Counted from the stretch's first letter, positions 28,136 through 36,817 are shown. The stretch: 64,000 nt of DNA from Mycobacterium sp. 1245111.1 (GCF_001673405.1 NZ_LZLV01000034.1:186001-250000); one strand, 5' to 3'. The notes: generated by a model from the sequence alone, not told the origin. Translations and numbers: made by a program.

Positions 28136-28996
28136 TCAGTGGGACAGAACGGCCAGGCCGTCGGTAATGACGAAGTCTTCGCCCCTGGCCGTTTCGAATG
28201 CGTAGCTCGTCGCTGCGTTACTGCTGCCGACCTTCCAGATCCTGGTCTCGAGGTCGTCGCCGGGAATCACCGGCTTGGAGAAGCGGACCGCGAATCGCTT
28301 GAGCCGGTTGACATCCGAACCGGCTAGCTCGGTGAGCACCGCCCACGAGGTGAAGGCCATCGTGCACAGTCCGTGCGCGATGATTCCGGGAAGACCCGCG
28401 GAACGGGCGATTTCGTCGTCGAGATGGATCGGCATCGGGTCACCGGCTGCCGGCGAATAGCGGAAGGTCTGGTCGTGGTCGACGTGCTGCACGACCTTCG
28501 CCACCGGCGCCTGTTCGCGCAATGCGTCGTCGAACTTGTGTTCAGGGCTCAGATCGCCGATCGCCTTGCCCACCGTCATGCCTCGCACGAAGGTTGTGAC
28601 GTACTGCTCGTTGACCAATTCGCCATCCTCGGTACGGCATTCGAGCAGGATCGCGGCACGGGTTCCCTTCTCCAGGCCCTGGTAACCGATCATCTTGCCG
28701 CGCGAGACCAACTTGTCACCCGGGCGAATCGCTCGATGAAAGTGGAAGTCCTGTTCGCCGTGGACGATTCGCGGGATGGCCTCGACCGGCATCACCTCGA
28801 CCGCCGGGGTCAGCAGCGCCTCGAAAACCGGGACGATAGCGAACACCGGAGGCGCAACGTCGCCTGTGCGGTGCGCGTCGATTGGGTCGTTGGTAGCGGC
28901 GGCATACTCGGCCAGCCGCTCCCTGGTCACCTCGAACCGCTCGTCTTCGGTCCACCGACCCAGGCCGCTGTCGTCGAATTCCAGTGTCTCGGTCAT
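28136..28996 (-). CDS. MaoC-like double hot-dog enoyl-CoA hydratase
   Basis: A 286-residue protein with two hot-dog folds. The C-terminal half holds the hydratase-2 active site, seen as YSPAAGDPMPIHLDDEIARS with the catalytic Asp and His kept, and AGLPGIIAHG after it. It would add water to 2-enoyl-CoA to give (R)-3-hydroxyacyl-CoA, feeding the SDR immediately downstream. Size is normal for actinobacterial double hot-dog members. Confidence 0.85.
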   Translation of the reverse strand: MTETLEFDDSGLGRWTEDERFEVTRERLAEYAAATNDPIDAHRTGDVAPPVFAIVPVFEALLTPAVEVMPVEAIPRIVHGEQDFHFHRAIRPGDKLVSRGKMIGYQGLEKGTRAAILLECRTEDGELVNEQYVTTFVRGMTVGKAIGDLSPEHKFDDALREQAPVAKVVQHVDHDQTFRYSPAAGDPMPIHLDDEIARSAGLPGIIAHGLCTMAFTSWAVLTELAGSDVNRLKRFAVRFSKPVIPGDDLETRIWKVGSSNAATSYAFETARGEDFVITDGLAVLSH

Positions 28997-29007
28997 GGAT
29001 TCGGGCG

Positions 29008-29448
29008 CTATGCAGATGCCGACGCGAGCGCGTCGAGTTGGTCCAGCGTCTTGGCGAGCTGTTTGACGCCGTCCTTCTCGACCGCCTTACCCAGCGCCCC
29101 CTTGATCATCGCACCCTCGAAGTCACCGAAAACCGTGAAATTCGAACCCTTGTCGGCCGAGTCGATGGTGAAGGTGAACTTGGCCTTGACACCGGCCATC
29201 CCTGTGCCCGAGAGCACCAACGTGCGGGGAGCCGCCACCGACTCGATCGTCCACTCGATCTTGTTGGCCATCCCCAGCATCACGATCTTGGCGGTTAGCT
29301 TGGCGCCTTCGGTCAGCGTGTCGGGCGGGCCCTCGAGCCACTTCTCGTGGACGGTGAACCACTTGTCCCAGTTGGCCAGATCCGTGACGGTCCCCCAGAG
29401 TGCTTCCGGGCTGGCCGACAGTTCGCGGGTTGCCTCGATGTGTCCCAT
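29008..29448 (-). CDS. SRPBCC / polyketide cyclase-like protein
   Basis: A 146-residue START-like small-molecule-binding protein starting MGHIEATRELSASPEALW. The alternating hydrophobic pattern and WDKW near residue 30 fit the SRPBCC fold. No catalytic residues can be assigned. It lies between thiolase (2-base gap) and the MaoC hydratase (11-base gap). It may bind a hydrophobic pathway intermediate. The longer frame is inside the thiolase gene and is rejected. Confidence 0.7.
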   Translation of the reverse strand: MGHIEATRELSASPEALWGTVTDLANWDKWFTVHEKWLEGPPDTLTEGAKLTAKIVMLGMANKIEWTIESVAAPRTLVLSGTGMAGVKAKFTFTIDSADKGSNFTVFGDFEGAMIKGALGKAVEKDGVKQLAKTLDQLDALASASA

Positions 29449-29450
29449 GT

Positions 29451-30641
29451 TCAACGCTCCGCTCGTTGGTATGCGGTGACGACGGCTGCTCCGCCGAGTC
29501 CGATGTTGTGTTGCAGTGCGGCCGTGACGTTGTCGACCTGTCGTTTGTCCGCCGTACCGCGCAACTGCCAGGTCAGTTCGGCGCATTGCGCCAGACCGGT
29601 TGCGCCCAGTGGGTGGCCTTTGGAGATCAGGCCGCCGGACGGGTTGACCACCCATCGTCCGCCGTAGGTGACGTCGCCGTTGTCGATGAGTTTGGCCGCC
29701 TCGCCTTCGGCGCACAGGCCGAGAGCTTCGTAGAGCAGCAGTTCGTTGGCCGAGAAGCAGTCGTGCAACTCGATGACCTGGAATTCCTCGGGTCCCAGAC
29801 CGGACTGGTCGTAAACCCGTTGAGCGGCTTGCACATTCATGTGGTAGCCGATCAGGCCCTTGCAGGTGCCGTCGAAGCTGTTGGCGAAGTCGGTCGTCAT
29901 CGCCTGCCCGACGATCTCGACCGCCTGCCCCGCCAGGTCGTGCTTGTCGACGAACGCCTCCGAGGCCAGGACCGCAGCGCCCGACCCGTCTGAGGTGGGT
30001 GAGCACTGCAGCTTGGTCAGCGGGTCGTAGATCATCCGGGCGGCCAGGATGTCCTCCAGCGAGTAGGACTCCTGGAATTGGGCGTACGGGTTGTTGACCG
30101 AGTGTTTGTGGTTCTTGTAACCGATCTTCGCGAAATGCTCTGCGGTGCTGCCGTATTGCTGCATGTGCTCGCGGCCGGCCGCCCCGAACATCCACGGCGC
30201 CGGCGGGAAGAGCACCTCGGAGATCTCGGCCATCGCCATCACGTGCTTGTCCATCGGGTTGGCGCGGTCGTCGTAGGTCGACTCGAGCGATCCGGGCTTC
30301 ATCTTCTCGAAGCCGAGCGCGATCGTACAGTCGGCCAGCCCACCGCGAATCGCTTGCGCGGCAAGGTAGAGCGCGGTGGACCCGGTCGAACAGTTGTTGT
30401 TGACGTTGACGATTGGAATACCGCTGAGCCCCAACTCATAGAGCGCCCGCTGACCCGAGGTCGACTCCCCGTAGACGTAGCCGACGTAGCCCTGCTCGAT
30501 CGCCGCGTAGTCGATACCGGCGTCCGCGAGCGCCTTGGTGCCGGACTCGCGCGCCATGTCGGGATAATCCCAATTCTCCCGGCGGCCCGGCTTTTCGAAC
30601 TTCGTCATCCCCACGCCGATGACGTAGACCTTGTTTGACAT
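29451..30641 (-). CDS. ltp1: lipid-transfer/thiolase family acetyl-CoA acyltransferase
   Basis: A 396-residue thiolase of the SCP-x/lipid-transfer branch. The nucleophilic Cys is in [10 protein letters not shown] near residue 85 and the active-site His in [10 protein letters not shown]. It would cleave 3-ketoacyl-CoA with CoA. Order matches Rv2790c Ltp1. It is first in the ten-gene operon and has a clear ribosome site (GGGAG) and upstream promoter. Confidence 0.87.
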   Translation of the reverse strand: MSNKVYVIGVGMTKFEKPGRRENWDYPDMARESGTKALADAGIDYAAIEQGYVGYVYGESTSGQRALYELGLSGIPIVNVNNNCSTGSTALYLAAQAIRGGLADCTIALGFEKMKPGSLESTYDDRANPMDKHVMAMAEISEVLFPPAPWMFGAAGREHMQQYGSTAEHFAKIGYKNHKHSVNNPYAQFQESYSLEDILAARMIYDPLTKLQCSPTSDGSGAAVLASEAFVDKHDLAGQAVEIVGQAMTTDFANSFDGTCKGLIGYHMNVQAAQRVYDQSGLGPEEFQVIELHDCFSANELLLYEALGLCAEGEAAKLIDNGDVTYGGRWVVNPSGGLISKGHPLGATGLAQCAELTWQLRGTADKRQVDNVTAALQHNIGLGGAAVVTAYQRAER

Positions 30642-30675
30642 AGCGCTCCCTTGAACTCTGTCAGCTTCGTGTTAA

Positions 30676-30704
30676 AACATACACACCTGATTGTATCTTT
30701 GCAA
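30676..30704 (-). promoter_or_regulatory. SigA-type promoter of the ltp1 operon
   Basis: On the minus strand TTGCAA (30699-30704) and TATGTT (30676-30681) are separated by exactly 17 bases. Transcription would start near 30668, leaving about 27 bases before the ltp1 ATG. An 18-bp palindrome lies inside it, suggesting repressor occlusion. Confidence 0.55.
30679..30696. promoter_or_regulatory. operator-like palindrome in the ltp1 promoter
   Basis: Arms ATACA/TGTAT with an eight-base centre. It covers part of the -10 and the spacer, so binding would block RNA polymerase. The TetR gene directly upstream is the natural candidate, though this site differs from the palindrome before that gene. Confidence 0.4.
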
Positions 30705-30742
30705 TGGGGCAGCACTGAGCGTTTCGAGCCACAAGAGCGTGA

Positions 30743-31399
30743 TCAGTCCAAGGCGTCGGCGGTGAGCAGGCCGTCGGCGACGATCCGTAGGTGCTCACAG
30801 GCACGGTCCCACCGCCTGCGCGCGCGGTCGGTGTCGCTGTCGACGAAGCTCGCGAGCAAAATCCCCCGCAGTGCGTCCATCGCGGTGTAGACGAAGTTGC
30901 GCAGATCTTTGCGCGCGGCATGATCGGGCACCAGCTGCGCGATCGCCGAAACCAGCGTGCTGTTGACCAACGGCTCGACCCGCTCGACGTGACCGGCCAG
31001 AACCGAGTCGGTGCGCGCCGCCACCCAAAGTTCAACCGTGGCAACCAACATCGGGCCCTGGTGGGCCTCCCACAAAAACTCCAGCACCGTCGAGACCGGA
31101 TCGGTACTGGCCTCCATGCGGCCGAACTCGCGCATGGCGCCCTGCACACGCTGCTGAGCGAGATGTTCGATCGCGGCCACCACCAGATCTTCTTTGGAGC
31201 GAAAATGATGGATCTGCGCACCGCGGGTGACACCGGCAAGTTCGGCGACTCGTGGCGTGGTCGTCCCGGCATAGCCGTAGGTCACCAGGCACTCGATGGT
31301 GGCGTCCAGAAGGCGCGCGCGCATGGCGGCGCTGCGTTCCGCCTGGGTGCGCCGAATCCGTCGTTCGCTGACTTCCGCCACCTCGCCTACCGCCTGCAT
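30743..31399 (-). CDS. TetR family transcriptional regulator
   Basis: A 218-residue TetR. The N-terminal helix-turn-helix reads GYAGTTTPRVAELAGVTRGAQIHHF, and the C-terminal ligand domain is all-alpha. It lies upstream of and parallel to the thiolase operon, with a 101-base gap holding a promoter. It probably represses that operon and itself, with an acyl-CoA or pathway intermediate as ligand; this is inferred from position. The ATG at 31399 lacks a well-spaced ribosome site; a GTG seven codons later is an alternative start. Confidence 0.82.
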   Translation of the reverse strand: MQAVGEVAEVSERRIRRTQAERSAAMRARLLDATIECLVTYGYAGTTTPRVAELAGVTRGAQIHHFRSKEDLVVAAIEHLAQQRVQGAMREFGRMEASTDPVSTVLEFLWEAHQGPMLVATVELWVAARTDSVLAGHVERVEPLVNSTLVSAIAQLVPDHAARKDLRNFVYTAMDALRGILLASFVDSDTDRARRRWDRACEHLRIVADGLLTADALD

Positions 31400-31413
31400 C
31401 TTCCGGCCAACTT

Positions 31414-31431
31414 ACATTCCAGTCAGAATGT
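31414..31431. promoter_or_regulatory. perfect palindrome upstream of the TetR gene
   Basis: Six-base arms ACATTC/GAATGT with a six-base spacer, centred 23-24 bases before the TetR start. Size and position fit a TetR autoregulatory operator. Confidence 0.55.
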
Positions 31432-31478
31432 TATGTTAGCGGAGTCGCGATGAGTGCACCGGATGAATCGGTGATCCC

Positions 31479-31859
31479 CTACTGCATATGGCGTGGGCAC
31501 ATCGCGGCGATGCTGGCTCCCACGAAAAACCCGGCGTGATAGGCATCCAACTTCGTCTGTGACATCGCATCGTTGGCGACGTCACTCGCCTGCTTACCTT
31601 GATCGAGTTCGCTGCAGACCTCGCGCCCGGCGGCGATCGCCGCCGGACCGGACGTGAAGGTGATGCCTCGCGCAGTGAGTGCTCCCAGGAAGTTGGTGCT
31701 GTTGTCGGCATCGGCGGACGCGGCCGGCGTCAGCGGTCCCACGACACCGACCGTCGCGGCCGCTACGGCAAGGCCCGCCAGCATCGATCGCACAAGGCTG
31801 AACGAATGCGCTTTGGGGATACCGACCTCGGCGGGCGCCTGTGCGAATAGGAATGTCAT
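31479..31859 (-). CDS. exported DUF732 protein
   Basis: A 126-residue protein. A signal peptide ends near PAASADADN; the mature part has the DUF732 pattern: NFLGALTARGI near the start, a Cys in GREVCSEL and a second Cys near the end (AMCPRH). DUF732 proteins are small secreted or cell-wall proteins of mycobacteria with unknown function. The first about 20 residues are unusually long before the hydrophobic core, so a start at the internal ATG (MLAGLAV) is possible. Confidence 0.72.
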   Translation of the reverse strand: MTFLFAQAPAEVGIPKAHSFSLVRSMLAGLAVAAATVGVVGPLTPAASADADNSTNFLGALTARGITFTSGPAAIAAGREVCSELDQGKQASDVANDAMSQTKLDAYHAGFFVGASIAAMCPRHMQ

Positions 31860-31895
31860 TTCAGCCTCCGATCTCCGATGAGTGTTTGGTCAATG

Positions 31896-32975
31896 TCAGG
31901 TGAGGATGGGAACGAGGCCTGCGGCAAAGATTAGGTAGAACATCGCCGACATGGCCAGCCGCTTGGGCGTGAGGCTGTTGGCGCGCATCGTCACCAGCAG
32001 GTAGGTGATGGCGGCCATGGTGATGACACCGGACCACAGCAGGGCGTGGTCGAGGTGCCAGTCGGTGAACATCAGGCCCAGGCCGCTGGGCACGGTGGCC
32101 TGGATCATCATGGCGCCGGAGATGTTGGCAAGCGCGAGTTGGGTTTTGCCCTGCCGGACCCAGATGATCGCGTTCATGATCTCGGGAAGCTCGGTGGCGA
32201 CTGGGGACAACAGCAGCGCGGTGACCGCACCGGACAATCCCAGCATCGGGGCAATGACGTCGAGCTGGTGGACGAACAGCTGCGATGACACGAAGATCAC
32301 CACCAATGCGCCCAGCGTCTGGACCAGCACGGCCGCGTTGGCCGGCCTTGTCGCGCGCGGTTGTAGCTTGAGCGGCTCGAGATCCTCGACGGCGTCGCCG
32401 TCCTGACCGCGGCGAATCTCGCGCCAGAAGTAGGCCCCGTAGACCGCGAAGAACAGCACGCCCAGCCACGGCTTCACCGCGAATGCCACCAGGCCCAGCG
32501 CGACCTTGACCACGAATACAGCGATGAACCAGCGCTGGTCGCGCGCCAGGCGCTCGCCCTGGGAAGCGGTGAACCATGCTGCCTCAGGCCCCTGCGCGTC
32601 GTCGGGCTCGACCATGGAGCGCTTGACGAGGCTCGCTGCGCCCACGCCGACCAAGACTTTCTCTCGGCTGCGGGCCCGGCGGCGCAGAAGCAGCACGGCC
32701 CCCGTCACGCCGTAGGCGACGGTGGCCAGCACCAACGGGCCGCCCATCGCCGCACCTACGCCGATGTTGCGGACATCAGCCGTTGGACCAGTCGTCACCG
32801 CGACGAGGGTGACGACCGATTCCGGCAGCGCGGTGCCACAAGCGGCCAGCACGGTTCCGACCGCCATCGTGCCGAGGTTGAGTCGCTGCCCGAGCCATTC
32901 CACGGCGTTGACGAACCACTCGCAGGAGACGTAGATCGCGACCGCGCAGGCGAGCAGGATCACCATGTGCACCAT
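31896..32975 (-). CDS. CaCA family sodium/calcium (cation/H+) exchanger
   Basis: A 359-residue membrane antiporter with about ten helices in two inverted halves. The alpha-1 repeat reads VLAACGTALPES and the alpha-2 repeat SPVATELPEIMNAI, both with the conserved acidic residue that carries the cation. A hydrophilic loop joins the halves near residues 105-150. It would export Ca(II) or another divalent ion against Na+ or H+. Divergent from an ArsR regulator, which suggests metal-induced expression. Confidence 0.85.
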   Translation of the reverse strand: MVHMVILLACAVAIYVSCEWFVNAVEWLGQRLNLGTMAVGTVLAACGTALPESVVTLVAVTTGPTADVRNIGVGAAMGGPLVLATVAYGVTGAVLLLRRRARSREKVLVGVGAASLVKRSMVEPDDAQGPEAAWFTASQGERLARDQRWFIAVFVVKVALGLVAFAVKPWLGVLFFAVYGAYFWREIRRGQDGDAVEDLEPLKLQPRATRPANAAVLVQTLGALVVIFVSSQLFVHQLDVIAPMLGLSGAVTALLLSPVATELPEIMNAIIWVRQGKTQLALANISGAMMIQATVPSGLGLMFTDWHLDHALLWSGVITMAAITYLLVTMRANSLTPKRLAMSAMFYLIFAAGLVPILT

Positions 32976-33056
32976 GTGAGCTCCGCCTTTCTCACGTCTC
33001 GGGGCGAACGCAGTCTCGTGCGATCGGGCTTAGCCCATGCTGCCCTCATTTTGATA

Positions 33057-33093
33057 GTTTCGCAAATGTTAAAGTATTTCGATATGGCGAAAC
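33057..33093. promoter_or_regulatory. inverted repeat between the exchanger and the ArsR gene
   Basis: Perfect seven-base arms GTTTCGC/GCGAAAC separated by a 23-base AT-rich centre that includes AAAT...ATTT. Located 23 bases before the ArsR start. Plausible ArsR binding region controlling both divergent genes. Confidence 0.45.
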
Positions 33094-33115
33094 ACGCCGT
33101 GGGGCACGCGTCAGA

Positions 33116-33505
33116 ATGGATACCGATATGGCGCAACCAAAAGATCGGCCGTCCGAAACCGTGCAGCGCGATGCGCTATCGGCCGAGCCGACGAGGCCGC
33201 AGCTCGACTCCGCGGCCAGCACATTCGCACTGCTGAGCAATTCGGCTCGGCTGCATGTGCTCTGGTTGGCAGCCCAGAACAGCCACGACGTCACCGCGCT
33301 CGCGGAGCGCACCGGCCTCGGAGTGGCGACCATGAGTCAGCACCTGACCAAGCTCCGGCTGGCCGGCCTGATCAGCGCCCGCCGAGAAGGGCGGCGCCAC
33401 ATCTACACCGTCGACGACCCGCATATCTTGACGCTGGTCCAGCAGATCTTCGCCCACATCGCGCCGGACGGGAGCCTCGCACCCGACCCGCCACCGGCCG
33501 TCTGA
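33116..33505 (+). CDS. ArsR/SmtB family metalloregulator
   Basis: A 129-residue winged-helix repressor with recognition helix region LGVATMSQHLTKLRLAGL and wing RREGRRHIY. It has no cysteine. The last long helix carries DPH followed ten residues later by another His, matching three of the four ligands of alpha-5 sensors such as CzrA and NmtR; the fourth His is Pro here, with Asp one residue further. It therefore probably senses Zn, Co or Ni and controls the divergent exchanger. A start at the second ATG (33128) is possible. Confidence 0.82.
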   Translation: MDTDMAQPKDRPSETVQRDALSAEPTRPQLDSAASTFALLSNSARLHVLWLAAQNSHDVTALAERTGLGVATMSQHLTKLRLAGLISARREGRRHIYTVDDPHILTLVQQIFAHIAPDGSLAPDPPPAV

Positions 33506-33512
33506 GGCGCCG

Positions 33513-34391
33513 TTACAGCGTGGCCGGCCGGATCACGACGATCGACTTGGTCTTCGAACCCGCGTCCCGCAGCAGGGCCATCACCCGGCCGTCGGCGGTG
33601 TGTGCGGCGTAAACGCCTTCGATGCCAGCCGAATTCAGAGTTCGGCCGTTGGCAGCCGAGTCCGCCTCGTCCTCGGTGAGTTCTCGATGGGCAAACAGCA
33701 GCAGGCACGCCTCGTCGAGGGTCAGGCTCACACCGGGTCGGTCGGCTAAGTCCTCGAGCGAGCGGGCCTGCGCGACGTCGAACCGGCCAACCCGGGTGCG
33801 ACGCAACGCGGTCAGGTGACCACCCACCCCCAGTGTCGCGCCGACATCGCGGGCCAGGGCACGTATGTAGGTCCCCGACGAGCAGTCCACCTCGACCTCG
33901 ACGTCGACGAGTTGGCCGTGGCGGCGCACGGCCAGCAGGTCGAAGCGGTCGATGCGTACCGGCCGGGCGGACAGCTCGACGGCCCGGCCCTCGCGGGCGA
34001 GCCGGTAGGCACGCTGGCCGCTGACCTTGATGGCACTGACCGCCGAGGGGACCTGCTCGATGTCGCCGCGCAATCCGGAGATCGCCGCCTCGATCGCGTC
34101 GTCGGTCACGCCTTGGGCCGAAACCTGTTGCGTGATTTCGCCTTCCGCATCCTCGGTGGACGTCGATTGGCCCAGCCTGATCGTGGCCGTGTAGGACTTC
34201 GAGGTCTCGGTCACCAGGCCCAGGATCTTCGTGGCCCGCTCGATCCCGATCACCAAAACGCCGGTGGCCATCGGATCGAGCGTCCCGGCATGACCCACCC
34301 GCCGAGTGGCGAAGATGCGTCGGCAGCGGCCCACGACGTCATGGCTCGTCATGCCCGGCGGTTTGTCGACGATGACGAGACCCGGGTTCAT
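33513..34391 (-). CDS. truB: tRNA pseudouridine(55) synthase
   Basis: A 292-residue TruB making pseudouridine 55 in the T-loop of tRNAs. The start [18 protein letters not shown] and the catalytic Asp in [14 protein letters not shown] are clear, and a C-terminal PUA-like segment ends the chain. The ATG at 34391 overlaps the pptT stop (ATGA); the longer frame lies in pptT. Confidence 0.96.
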   Translation of the reverse strand: MNPGLVIVDKPPGMTSHDVVGRCRRIFATRRVGHAGTLDPMATGVLVIGIERATKILGLVTETSKSYTATIRLGQSTSTEDAEGEITQQVSAQGVTDDAIEAAISGLRGDIEQVPSAVSAIKVSGQRAYRLAREGRAVELSARPVRIDRFDLLAVRRHGQLVDVEVEVDCSSGTYIRALARDVGATLGVGGHLTALRRTRVGRFDVAQARSLEDLADRPGVSLTLDEACLLLFAHRELTEDEADSAANGRTLNSAGIEGVYAAHTADGRVMALLRDAGSKTKSIVVIRPATL

Positions 34392-35062
34392 AGCGTGATG
34401 GCCGTCAGCACCAGGTCGCGGCCCACCGACCACCGCCCGGCCAGCGTGCTCAACGGCGGACCCGACAGCGTGTCCCCGTCGATCAGAATCGTCGATTCGA
34501 AACCGCCGGCGGTGCCCGATCCATCGACGGTGAAGGTGATGTGCGCGTCCTCGAAGCCGAGCCAGCGCTTGGTCAGCGGGAACCACGCCTTGTAGGTTGC
34601 CTCTTTGGCGCAGAACAGGATTCGGTCCCAGTGCATAGCCGGTGGCAGGGCCGCGATCTCGGTGCGCTCGGCCGGTAGGCTGATCGCGTCGAGCACCCCG
34701 TCGGGCAATACGTCGTGAGGCTCGGCGTCCACACCCAGGGAGCGGACCGACCCGGCGCGCCCGACCACCGCGCCACGGTAGCCGGCCGTGTGGGTGATGC
34801 TGCCGACCACGCCATCGGGCCAGCATGGTTCACCCTTCTCCCCCTTGAGAATCGGCACCGGAGGAAATCCAAGTTCGCCCAGGGCAATTCGCGCGCAGTA
34901 CCGGACGGTGATGAACTCGTTACGCCGCTTGGCCACCGACCGTTCGATCAACGGCTCTTCTTCGGCCATCGGTGTCAAACCCGGTGGGTCGGAATACAAC
35001 TCGGCACAGGCCAGGTCTGGCATGCTGGGCAGCACCGCAGACATCAAGGTAGTCAATGTCAT
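34388..35062 (-). CDS. pptT: 4'-phosphopantetheinyl transferase PptT
   Basis: A 224-residue Sfp-type transferase that moves phosphopantetheine from CoA to carrier proteins of mycolate, siderophore and polyketide synthesis. Key residues: Asp-Ala-Glu in GVDAEPHD (metal site) and [14 protein letters not shown]. It closely matches the M. tuberculosis protein in length and sequence. It lies between truB (4-nt overlap) and pptH, the hydrolase that removes the same group; the pair sets carrier activation. Confidence 0.95.
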   Translation of the reverse strand: MTLTTLMSAVLPSMPDLACAELYSDPPGLTPMAEEEPLIERSVAKRRNEFITVRYCARIALGELGFPPVPILKGEKGEPCWPDGVVGSITHTAGYRGAVVGRAGSVRSLGVDAEPHDVLPDGVLDAISLPAERTEIAALPPAMHWDRILFCAKEATYKAWFPLTKRWLGFEDAHITFTVDGSGTAGGFESTILIDGDTLSGPPLSTLAGRWSVGRDLVLTAITL

Positions 35063-35067
35063 TGCGG

Positions 35068-36036
35068 CTACCGCTGACGCAGCCGGTCTCGGAGCTGCTG
35101 TGCCTGCGCCTTCATCTCCGCGGTGATGACGAAGTGGCCACCGAAGTCGTTGAGATAGCCGGGCGCGTACTGCGGATCGGGCAGGATCTGCCGCAGCCAG
35201 CTGTACGGCTTGCGGCGGCGCCACTCGCGCGGATAACCCACCGACACCTCTTCGAATCGGACGTCGTCGTACCACGTGGTCCGCGGAATGTGCAGATGCC
35301 CGTACACCGAACACACCGCGTTGTAGCGGGTGTGCCAGTCGGCGGTCTCGGTGGTGCCGCACCACAGCGAAAACTCCGGGAGAAACAGCGCGTCGCAGGG
35401 TTGGCGCACCATCGGGAAGTGGTTGACCAGCACGGTGGGATTCATCCAGTCCAGCTCGTCGAGCCGCTTGCGGGTGGCGGCCACCCGCTCATGGCACCAC
35501 GCTTCACGGGTCGGGTACGGCTGCGGTGAGAGCAGGAACTCGTCGGTGCACACGACGTTGCGCTCCCGCGCGATCGCCAGCCCCTCGGCCTTCGTCGTCG
35601 CACCTCTCGGCAGGAACGAGTAGTCGTACAGCAAAAACATCGGCACGATCGTCGCCGGGCCGCCCCGCTCGGTCCAGACCGGGAACGGATGTTCGGGACT
35701 CACCACACCCAGCTCGTCGCAGATGTCGACCAGATAGTCGTACCGATCCCGCCCGAAGACCTGCATCGGGTCTTTGTTGGTGGTCCACAGCTCGTGGTTG
35801 CCGGGCACCCAGATCACCTTGGCGAACCGTCGCCGCAGCAGGTCGAGCGCCCAGCGGATCTCGTCGGTCCGCTCGGCGACGTCGCCGCACACGATCAGCC
35901 AGTCGTCCGGTGTCGACGGGTACAGGGATTCGGTGACGGGCTTGTTGCCGACATGGCCGGTGTGGAGATCCGATACCGCCCACAGCGTCGGCTGTCGCGC
36001 GGTCGGGGGCTGCTGCCCGTGTTCTTGCCAAGCCAC
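35068..36036 (-). CDS. pptH: metallophosphoesterase, phosphopantetheinyl hydrolase PptH
   Basis: A 322-residue calcineurin-like phosphoesterase. Metal motifs SDLHTGH, CGDVAE and GNHEL are in order from residue about 22, with a later NHFP and GHLHIP. It is orthologous by position and size to Rv2795c, reported to take phosphopantetheine off acyl carrier proteins, opposing PptT. GTG start; a hairpin sits on the putative ribosome site. It heads the pptH-pptT-truB operon. Confidence 0.9.
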   Translation of the reverse strand: MAWQEHGQQPPTARQPTLWAVSDLHTGHVGNKPVTESLYPSTPDDWLIVCGDVAERTDEIRWALDLLRRRFAKVIWVPGNHELWTTNKDPMQVFGRDRYDYLVDICDELGVVSPEHPFPVWTERGGPATIVPMFLLYDYSFLPRGATTKAEGLAIARERNVVCTDEFLLSPQPYPTREAWCHERVAATRKRLDELDWMNPTVLVNHFPMVRQPCDALFLPEFSLWCGTTETADWHTRYNAVCSVYGHLHIPRTTWYDDVRFEEVSVGYPREWRRRKPYSWLRQILPDPQYAPGYLNDFGGHFVITAEMKAQAQQLRDRLRQR

Positions 36037-36041
36037 GACTC

Positions 36042-36057
36042 CCCAGCCTAACGGCTG
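36042..36057 (-). promoter_or_regulatory. hairpin at the pptH ribosome site
   Basis: A perfect six-base stem (CCAGCC/GGCTGG) with a four-base loop; its 3' arm runs into the GGGGAG that would serve as ribosome site for the GTG at 36036. Formation would hide the site. Spacing from GGGGAG to GTG is short, so the start itself is not fully certain. Confidence 0.35.
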
Positions 36058-36094
36058 GTCACTATCGGCTCCGCCAGCGAGGCGGCGCGCGGAC

Positions 36095-36108
36095 TAGAAC
36101 AGGTTCTC
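36095..36108. promoter_or_regulatory. KstR-like operator
   Basis: TAGAACAGGTTCTC fits the KstR consensus TnnAACnnGTTnnA at all fixed bases except the last. It lies in the divergent region between pptH and a hydrolase operon. KstR controls cholesterol catabolism genes in mycobacteria, so the downstream operon may be sterol-responsive. Confidence 0.5.
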
Positions 36109-36180
36109 GTTTACTCTGTGGCGGCACGGGGGTGACTTGTAAACTCCCCGCAGTAGTGGAGCCACGTCCGACGACGATGG

Positions 36181-36197
36181 GGCCCGCACAGCGGGCC
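36181..36197 (+). promoter_or_regulatory. leader hairpin before the exported protein at 36236
   Basis: A perfect seven-base GC stem with three-base loop ends 38 bases before the ATG. It is in the 5' region of the transcript starting near the KstR-like box. May influence mRNA stability. Confidence 0.3.
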
Positions 36198-36235
36198 AAG
36201 GAGGAGTCGGGCTGTCAGGCCCAGAAGGGGGTGTC

Positions 36236-36817
36236 ATGGTCGGCAAGCTTCGTCTGCTTGCGGCGTTCGGTGCCCTGTTCACAGCCGTGATCGTGACGTG
36301 GCAGAGCGCTCCGCCGGCCACCGTCGGCCGACCCAGCGTCGAGCTTCGCTCCACCGCGGCCCCGATGGATCCGCCGACCACGATGAAAAGCCCGATCGTG
36401 GCGACCACCGATCCGAGCCCGTTCGACCCGTGTCGCGACATCCCGTTCGACGTGGTCCAGCGGTTGGGCCTGGGCTTCACTCCGCCGATTCCCGAAGAAG
36501 GGCTGCGCTGCCACTTCGACGCGGGCAACTACCAGTTGGCCGTCGAGCCGATCATTTGGCGCACCTACGAGCAATCATTGCCGGCCGACGCGATCGAGAC
36601 CACCATCAACGGCCATCGTGCGGCGCAATGGTGGAATCTCAAGCCGACCTACCACAACAGCTACTTCTACTTCTCCTGCATGGTGGCCTTCAAGACCAGC
36701 TACGGCGTCATCCAACAGTCGCTGTTCTACTCGACGATCTACTCCTCTCCGGAGGTCGACTGCCCGGCGACCAACCTGCAGCGCGCCAACGAGCTCTCGC
36801 CGTACTACAAGTTCTAA
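36236..36817 (+). CDS. exported or membrane-anchored DUF3558-like protein
   Basis: A 193-residue protein with an N-terminal hydrophobic segment (residues about 7-24), a proline/threonine linker and a globular domain with DPCRDIPFDVV and three other cysteines, resembling DUF3558 lipoproteins but without a lipobox Cys. Probably anchored by its uncleaved helix or secreted. A good AGGGGG ribosome site precedes the ATG. It is followed 35 bases later by a CocE/NonD hydrolase, as I recall for Rv2799-Rv2800. Function unknown. Confidence 0.7.
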   Translation: MVGKLRLLAAFGALFTAVIVTWQSAPPATVGRPSVELRSTAAPMDPPTTMKSPIVATTDPSPFDPCRDIPFDVVQRLGLGFTPPIPEEGLRCHFDAGNYQLAVEPIIWRTYEQSLPADAIETTINGHRAAQWWNLKPTYHNSYFYFSCMVAFKTSYGVIQQSLFYSTIYSSPEVDCPATNLQRANELSPYYKF

